Part shown: in pieces, positions 58,994-64,000 of the stretch | Layout of the letters: each line of letters opens with the position of its first letter | Position numbering within the stretch: the stretch's first letter is position 1 | DNA from: Pseudomonas sessilinigenes | GTDB taxonomy: Bacteria; Pseudomonadota; Gammaproteobacteria; Pseudomonadales; Pseudomonadaceae | Assembly: GCF_003850565.1 (NCBI RefSeq) | Contig: NZ_CP027706.1 | Span: 3,658,001 to 3,722,000, forward strand | DNA length: 64,000 nucleotides | Direction of reading: 5' to 3' | The notes under the pieces: generated by a model | Databases searched by the model: none | What the model saw: the letters and a program-made list of their open reading frames with translations, nothing else | Told to the model about the DNA's origin: nothing | Program-made: the position numbers and the translations under genes

Positions 58994-60181
58994 ATGCTTG
59001 TGCAACTTCCACCGGCCTTACAGAATCTGCAACTGCCCCTACGCCTGCGGCTCTGGGATGGCCATGAGTTCAACCTCGGGCCCGAGCCCAATGTCACCAT
59101 CGTGGTCAAGGACCCGCAATTGGTGGCACAGCTCAGCCACCCAAGCCTGGATGCGCTGGGGGGCGCATTCGTCGAGGGCAAGCTGGAGCTCGAGGGCTCC
59201 ATCAGCGAAGTCATTCGAGTCTGCGACGAGTTGAGCCAGGCCCTGCTGGCCGACGATGAAAGCGACCAGCCCGTGCGCTCGCTGCACGACAAGGCCACCG
59301 ATGCCGCCGCCATTTCCTATCACTACGACCTGTCCAATGCCTTCTACCAGCTCTGGCTGGATAGCGACATGGCCTATTCCTGTGCCTACTTCGAGACCGG
59401 CAGCGAGACCCTGGAGCAAGCCCAGCAGGCCAAGTTCCGCCACCTGTGCCGCAAGCTGCGCCTGCAGCCGGGCGACTACCTGCTGGATGTCGGTTGCGGC
59501 TGGGGTGGGCTGGCCCGTTATGCCGCCCGCGAGTTCGGCGCCAAGGTCTTCGGCATCACCCTGAGCAAGGAACAGCTGGCCCTGGGCCGCGAGCGGGTCA
59601 AGGCCGAGGGCCTGGAAGACCTGGTGGAACTGCAACTGCTGGACTATCGCGACCTGCCCCAGGATGGCCGCTTCGACAAAGTGGTCAGCGTCGGCATGTT
59701 CGAGCACGTGGGCCACGCCAACCTGCCGGAATATTGCCGGACCCTGTTCGGCGCCGTGCGCGAAGGCGGTCTGGTGATGAACCACGGAATCACCGCCAAG
59801 CACACCGACGGCCGCCCCGTGGGCCGGGGAGCAGGGGACTTCATCGAACGTTATGTCTTCCCCAACGGCGAGCTGCCGCACCTGTCGATGATTTCCGCGC
59901 ATATCAGCGAGGCGGGCTTGGAGATCGTCGATGTGGAAAGCCTGCGCATGCACTATGCCCGCACCCTGGATCACTGGAGCGAACGCCTGGAAGACAATCT
60001 GGAGGCCGCGGCCAAGCAGGTGCCGGAGCAGGCGTTGCGGATCTGGCGGGTGTACCTGGCAGGTTGCGCCTATGCATTCGCCAAGGGCTGGATCAACCTG
60101 CACCAGATTCTCGCGGTCAAGGCTCATGCCGATGGCAGCCATGAACTGCCCTGGACCCGGGACGACCTCTACAACCCGTAA
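58994..60181 (+). CDS. cfa: cyclopropane-fatty-acyl-phospholipid synthase
   Basis: SAM-dependent enzyme (395 residues) that converts unsaturated phospholipid acyl chains to cyclopropanes in stationary phase. The SAM site is YLLDVGCGWGGLARYAA, preceded by ISYHYDLSNAFYQLWLDSDM and followed by VSVGMFEHVGHANLPEYCR. The RYVFPNGELPHLS motif is typical. ATG 58994 starts MLVQLPPAL; the longer frame has no support. Confidence 0.95.
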   Translation: MLVQLPPALQNLQLPLRLRLWDGHEFNLGPEPNVTIVVKDPQLVAQLSHPSLDALGGAFVEGKLELEGSISEVIRVCDELSQALLADDESDQPVRSLHDKATDAAAISYHYDLSNAFYQLWLDSDMAYSCAYFETGSETLEQAQQAKFRHLCRKLRLQPGDYLLDVGCGWGGLARYAAREFGAKVFGITLSKEQLALGRERVKAEGLEDLVELQLLDYRDLPQDGRFDKVVSVGMFEHVGHANLPEYCRTLFGAVREGGLVMNHGITAKHTDGRPVGRGAGDFIERYVFPNGELPHLSMISAHISEAGLEIVDVESLRMHYARTLDHWSERLEDNLEAAAKQVPEQALRIWRVYLAGCAYAFAKGWINLHQILAVKAHADGSHELPWTRDDLYNP

Positions 60182-60190
60182 GGCCTGTCT

Positions 60191-61630
60191 TCACAGGATC
60201 GGAGAAATCAGCCGCGCGACCCGCATGCCCAGTTGTTGCAGGCGGTGGGTCTGGCGGCTTTCTTCCTTGGCCACTTCCCGCGCCCTGGCGAAGTCGGCTT
60301 CCAGCATGTCCTGCACCTGGGTGGCGAAGTCATCGTCCACGGTCAGCAACATCACTTCGAAATTCAGGCGGAACGAACGATTGTCCAGGTTGGCGCTGCC
60401 GATGGCGCTGATCTCATTGTCGATCAACACCACTTTCTGATGCAGGAAGCCGGGCTGGTAGCGAAATACCCGGACGCCGGCACGTACTGCCTCGAAGGCG
60501 TACAGGCTGGACGCGGCATAGACGATGCGATGGTCCGGGCGTGCCGGCAGTAGGATGCGCACATCCACATCGCGCAGCACGGCCAGGCGCAGGGCGGCAA
60601 ATACGGCTTCGTCGGGAATGAAATACGGGCTGGTGATCCATACCCGTTCAGTGGCGGCGTGGATCGCCTCGACGAAGAACAGCGAGCAGGTCTCGTAGGC
60701 ATCGGCCGGACCGCTGGCCAGCAACTGGCAGAGCACGCCGCCATCGGGATAGGTGTCCGGCAGGATCAGCGGCGGCAGCTCCCGCGTTGCCCAGTACCAG
60801 TCTTCGGCGAAAGACTCCTGCAGGCAGGCCACCACCGGGCCGCCCACTTGCACATGGGTATCGCGCCAGGGCGCCAGGGGCGGCTTCAGACCCAGGTATT
60901 CATCGCCCACGTTGTGCCCGCCCACGAAGCCCAGCACGCCATCCACCACGACGATCTTGCGATGGTTGCGAAAGTTGACCTGGAAGCGGTTGAGCCAGCC
61001 GCTGCGGGTGGCGAAGGCATGCACCTGGACTCCGCCGTCGCGCAGGACTTGCACGTAGCTGGCGGGCAGGGAGTGGCTGCCAATGCGATCGAAGAGCAGG
61101 TGGATGGCCACGCCTTCCCGGGCCTTTTCCAGCAACAGGCGTTGCAGGCGCCGGCCCAGTTCGTCGTCGTGGATGATGAAGAACTGGATCAGCACTGCTT
61201 TGTGGGAGCGGCGGATGGCATTGAAGATCGCCTCGAAGGTGGCATCGCCGTTCACTAGCAGGCGCACCTGGTTATTGGCCAGGCAGGGCATGCGCCCCAG
61301 CTTGGGCATGGCCCGCAGCGAAGCGTAGGCCGCGGAGGCGCGGGCGGTGAGCGCTTCTTCGACCCAGGGCCGCCAGTTCTGATCGTTGATCGCCTTGTGC
61401 ATCTCGACGTTGGCTTGGCGCCGGGCCTGGATATAGGCATCGAAGGTGCTGCGGCCGAACACCAGGTAGGGAATCAGCGTCAGGTAGGGCATGAACATCA
61501 GTGACAAGGCCCAGGCAATGGCGCCTTGGGCGGTCCTGACTGTGAGCACTGCATGGATCGCGGCGATCAGGCCAAGAAAGTGCAGTAAGGCGATGAGGTA
61601 GCCGAAGGGATGTGGGCCAAAATAATCCAT
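60191..61630 (-). CDS. cls: cardiolipin synthase
   Basis: Phospholipase-D superfamily enzyme (479 residues) that makes cardiolipin from phosphatidylglycerol. Two N-terminal membrane helices precede two HKD motifs: [20 protein letters not shown] and [20 protein letters not shown]. Length and architecture fit the ClsA type. Convergent with cfa, ten bases apart; both alter membrane lipid, so they could be co-selected. Confidence 0.94.
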   Translation of the reverse strand: MDYFGPHPFGYLIALLHFLGLIAAIHAVLTVRTAQGAIAWALSLMFMPYLTLIPYLVFGRSTFDAYIQARRQANVEMHKAINDQNWRPWVEEALTARASAAYASLRAMPKLGRMPCLANNQVRLLVNGDATFEAIFNAIRRSHKAVLIQFFIIHDDELGRRLQRLLLEKAREGVAIHLLFDRIGSHSLPASYVQVLRDGGVQVHAFATRSGWLNRFQVNFRNHRKIVVVDGVLGFVGGHNVGDEYLGLKPPLAPWRDTHVQVGGPVVACLQESFAEDWYWATRELPPLILPDTYPDGGVLCQLLASGPADAYETCSLFFVEAIHAATERVWITSPYFIPDEAVFAALRLAVLRDVDVRILLPARPDHRIVYAASSLYAFEAVRAGVRVFRYQPGFLHQKVVLIDNEISAIGSANLDNRSFRLNFEVMLLTVDDDFATQVQDMLEADFARAREVAKEESRQTHRLQQLGMRVARLISPIL

Positions 61631-61771
61631 GGGGCAGCCATGCTCCTGAAGATTCGATGCCTGGGTCCAGCTAACAGACCATGTTCCACGACGAAAGTCG
61701 CTATTTTATTGTGTATGCAACGCCGTGCCCTGGCCGAAGTCTAACGGCCACTATTGTCTAGGAGTCATTCG

Positions 61772-62296
61772 ATGAAACTTCGTTTAGTGGGTTGGGCCTT
61801 GGCGGCGGGGTTGGCGCTGCCGCTGGTTGCACAGGCGCAGATGCTGCAGCCGGGGTTGTGGGAGCTGACCAGCAGCAACATGAAGATCGATGACCAGAAC
61901 CTGCCGGACCTGTCATTGATCCTCGGCCAATTGCAGCAGCAGATGACTCCACAGCAACGGGCCATGCTGGAAAAACAGGGCGTGACCATGGGCGGCAAGG
62001 GCATTCGCGTCTGCCTGACGCCGGACCAGGTGAAGTCCGACACCATCCCGCTGCAGGACCCGCAGTCCGGTTGCCAGCAGCAGGTCACCGAGCGCAGTGG
62101 CAACCAGTGGAAGTTTCGCTTCAGCTGTCCCAAGGCCCAGGGCAGTGGGGTGGCGAAGTTCATCAGCGATCGCGAGTTCACCACCAATGTGATCGGTACC
62201 TTCAACGCCACCGGCCTGCAGCAGAAAGGCAGCATGGACACTCGCGCAGTCTGGCTTGGCCAGGATTGCGGCACGGTCAAACCCCGCGCCTCTTGA
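61772..62296 (+). CDS. DUF3617 periplasmic protein
   Basis: A 174-residue exported protein of unknown function. Signal peptide MKLRLVGWALAAGLALPLVAQA is followed by the DUF3617 pattern: MLQPGLWELTS near the N terminus and four cysteines (VCLT, GCQQQ, SCPK, DCG) that may form two disulfides. ATG 61772 has TAGGAG upstream; six codons before it are unsupported. Divergent from cls with a 141-base promoter spacer. Confidence 0.85.
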   Translation: MKLRLVGWALAAGLALPLVAQAQMLQPGLWELTSSNMKIDDQNLPDLSLILGQLQQQMTPQQRAMLEKQGVTMGGKGIRVCLTPDQVKSDTIPLQDPQSGCQQQVTERSGNQWKFRFSCPKAQGSGVAKFISDREFTTNVIGTFNATGLQQKGSMDTRAVWLGQDCGTVKPRAS

Positions 62297-62311
62297 GCCG
62301 GGGCAGGGCGG

Positions 62312-63646
62312 CTAGCGGGTGAAGCGCAGGGGTAGGCCTTGGCAATGCTCGTTCAAGCGTCCCTGGTGCCAGGCCAACTGGCCTGAAACCAGGGTAGTGC
62401 TCACGCTATGCCGCCAGCGCCGACCGCTAAAGGGCGTCCAGCCACAACGGGCCAGGATCGGTTGCTCATCCACGGCCTGGCCTTCGGGTTCCGGGCGAAT
62501 CAACACCAGGTCGGCCCAGTAGCCTTCACGCAAGTAGCCCCGATCGGGGATGGCGAACAGGTCGGCCACCCGGTGGCTGGTCTTCTCCACCAGGGTGGTC
62601 AGCGGCAGCACGCCGTCGGCCACCAGTTCCAGCAACGCCGGTAATGCATGTTGCACCAGGGGCAGCCCGGCAGGGGCTCGGGTGTAGGGCAGCTGTTTCT
62701 GCGCCCAGGTGTGGGGCGCATGATCGGTGCCGATGACATCCAGGCGTTGGCTGTTCAGGGCCTGGCGCAGAGCGTCGCGGTCGGCCTGGGACTTGATCGC
62801 CGGGTTGCACTTGATCAGGTGCCCCAGGTGCGAGTAATCCCGGTCGTCGAACAGCAGGTGGTGCACGCACACTTCGGCGGTGATGCGCTTTTGTGCCAGG
62901 GGGCGGTCTTCGAACAGCGCCAGTTCCCGGGCACTGGTCAGGTGCAGCACATGCAGGCGGGTGCCGTGGCGCCTGGCCAGGGCCACGGCCATGGATGAGG
63001 AACGGTAGCAGGCCTCGGCATCGCGGATGCGTGGGTGGGCGGCGGCCGGAATCTGCTCGCCATACAACTGCTGCCAGCGTTGCTGGCGAACCTGGATGCT
63101 CGGTGTGTGTTCGCAATGGGCCAGGAGAATGGTCGGTACCTGGCTGAACAAGCGGTCCAGCACCTGGGGATCGTCCACCAGCATGTTGCCGGTGGAGGCG
63201 CCCATGAATACCTTGACCCCGGCGACTGTGGTGGGATCGAGGGCAGCGACGGTATCGAGGTTGTCGTTGCTGACCCCGAAGTGAAAGCCGTAGTTGGCCA
63301 CCGAGTGTTTGGCCGCACGGCGTTGCTTGTCCTCCAGTGCCTCCAGGGTCAGGGTGGCCGGCGAGGTATTGGGCATGTCCATGAAACTGGTGATGCCACC
63401 GGCCACCGCTGCCCGCGATTCGCTGTGGAAGCTGCCCTTGTCCGGCGCGCCGGGTTCGCGAAAGTGCACCTGGTCGTCGATCATGCCCGGCAGTAGCCAC
63501 TGGCCCTGGGCGTCGATCTCCAGCTCGGCGCTCAGGTGGTCGAGGCTGCCGATGGTCTCGATGCGACCGTTGTTCACCAGCAGGTCGGCATCCAATTGTT
63601 GCCCTTCGTTCACCAGCCGGGCATTGCGGATAAGGATTCGGCCCAT
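62312..63646 (-). CDS. pyrQ: dihydroorotase-like amidohydrolase PyrQ
   Basis: Class I amidohydrolase of 444 residues catalysing, by family, carbamoyl-aspartate/dihydroorotate interconversion in pyrimidine synthesis. The metal motif reads DDQVHFREPG, with Gln59 in place of the first His; the carboxylated-Lys position K145 (AGVKVFMG), LLAHCEHT and GTDHAPHT are intact. P. aeruginosa has its pyrQ in a Zur-controlled cluster with a gamma-carbonic-anhydrase gene, as recalled. ATG 63646 is preceded by a TTG at 63652 that overlaps the upstream stop. Confidence 0.85.
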   Translation of the reverse strand: MGRILIRNARLVNEGQQLDADLLVNNGRIETIGSLDHLSAELEIDAQGQWLLPGMIDDQVHFREPGAPDKGSFHSESRAAVAGGITSFMDMPNTSPATLTLEALEDKQRRAAKHSVANYGFHFGVSNDNLDTVAALDPTTVAGVKVFMGASTGNMLVDDPQVLDRLFSQVPTILLAHCEHTPSIQVRQQRWQQLYGEQIPAAAHPRIRDAEACYRSSSMAVALARRHGTRLHVLHLTSARELALFEDRPLAQKRITAEVCVHHLLFDDRDYSHLGHLIKCNPAIKSQADRDALRQALNSQRLDVIGTDHAPHTWAQKQLPYTRAPAGLPLVQHALPALLELVADGVLPLTTLVEKTSHRVADLFAIPDRGYLREGYWADLVLIRPEPEGQAVDEQPILARCGWTPFSGRRWRHSVSTTLVSGQLAWHQGRLNEHCQGLPLRFTR

Positions 63647-63648
63647 GG

Positions 63649-64000
63649 TCAAAACTCGTTCTGCAGGGCCTTGTAGCCACGGACCAGGTCGACATTGGTG
63701 CGCGCCACATCTTCGGAAAACTCCGAGGCGCTGACACTCACCGGAGGAAATTGCCCGAGGTCGGTCTTCGGGCCGATGCGAGTCGTGGACGGTACATAGA
63801 AACCCTGGGGCAGGTCGCGCCCATCCACCACCGAGTTGTGCCGCACCACGCTGCCGTCACCCACCACACAGTTGAACAGCACGCTGTTGAAGCCGATGAA
63901 CACTCGGTCACCGACCACGCATGGACCATGGACGATGGAACGGTGGGCAATGGAGGTGTACTGGCCGATGGTTACCGCCGCTCCGGATTTGGAGTGGATC
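63649..64000 (-). CDS. gamma-carbonic-anhydrase-like protein (partial, C-terminal part)
   Basis: The frame runs off the right edge of the window; only about 116 C-terminal residues are seen. Left-handed beta-helix hexapeptides are clear (VVGDRVFIGFNSVLFNCVVGDGSVV), with two histidines spaced as the metal ligands of gamma-CAs (IAHRSIVHG). GTG 63918 is an internal codon, not the start. It overlaps pyrQ and comes first in the same leftward operon. In P. aeruginosa the neighbouring gene in the zinc-sparing cluster is a gamma-CA. Confidence 0.8.
   Translation of the reverse strand, partial: IHSKSGAAVTIGQYTSIAHRSIVHGPCVVGDRVFIGFNSVLFNCVVGDGSVVRHNSVVDGRDLPQGFYVPSTTRIGPKTDLGQFPPVSVSASEFSEDVARTNVDLVRGYKALQNEF

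Noticed and set aside
61681..61696. A parS-like TGTTCCACGACG sequence
   Set aside because: Only the left half matches; the right arm of the palindrome is missing.

Overview
The window is chromosomal DNA from a Pseudomonas of the P. fluorescens group, probably close to P. protegens or P. chlororaphis. The evidence is the high GC content, the rpmH-rnpA-yidD-yidC-mnmE-mnmG-rsmG-parAB-atp-glmU-glmR-glmS order that flanks oriC in this genus, the parS palindrome, and REP elements of the GCCGCTGCCGCAGGCTGCG type. I saw no rRNA, tRNA, CRISPR array, insertion sequence or prophage.

Region 1 (1-14.7 kb) is a conserved housekeeping block. It holds a two-component system, cysM, rlmD, relA, mazG, a DUF2058 gene, a DUF3108 gene, purN, purM, a DUF2066 gene, an AI-2E/PerM-type permease and hda. 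From memory, this matches the P. aeruginosa PAO1 block PA0929-PA0948, which lies about 1 Mb from oriC. Here hda abuts oriC, in the place where dnaA normally stands. Either a chromosomal inversion has separated dnaA from oriC or the assembly is chimeric. Perfect DnaA boxes support a foreign junction: 22 lie between 14.8 and 47.3 kb and I found none to the left.

Region 2 (14.7-35.6 kb) is the classic origin-right arm. It has oriC with DnaA boxes and an AT-rich stretch, then ribosomal protein L34 and RNase P protein, membrane insertion (YidD, YidC), tRNA modification (MnmE, MnmG), a second DnaA-box cluster, RsmG, the ParA/ParB segregation system, the complete F1Fo ATP synthase operon and UDP-GlcNAc synthesis (GlmU, GlmR, GlmS). 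The Tn7 attachment site after glmS looks empty.

Region 3 (35.8-50.7 kb) is more variable. It carries a LysR/GST/flavo-iron-sulfur oxidoreductase unit, a DUF3142 lipoprotein paired with a large secreted repeat protein, a LysE exporter divergent from an Lrp regulator, and a six-gene leftward operon. That operon resembles E. coli ynbABCD expanded with an acyltransferase and a small membrane protein. It looks like a dedicated phospholipid or lipid-headgroup pathway whose product is unknown.

Region 4 (50.7-64 kb) is rich in metal homeostasis genes. A Zur-box-like palindrome precedes three SPFH (HflK/HflC-like) membrane proteins, one with 18 histidines at its N terminus, and a CPC-type P1B ATPase resembling the zinc importer HmtA. 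A bufferin-type RiPP operon follows: a Cys-rich DUF2282 precursor, a DUF692 multinuclear iron oxidase and a DUF2063 partner. Cfa, cardiolipin synthase and a DUF3617 protein come next. The window ends in pyrQ and a gamma-carbonic-anhydrase-like gene, which in P. aeruginosa belong to a Zur-controlled zinc-sparing cluster. The best candidate for an undescribed system is this coupling of SPFH proteins, a P-type ATPase and bufferins; the expanded ynb-like lipid operon is second.
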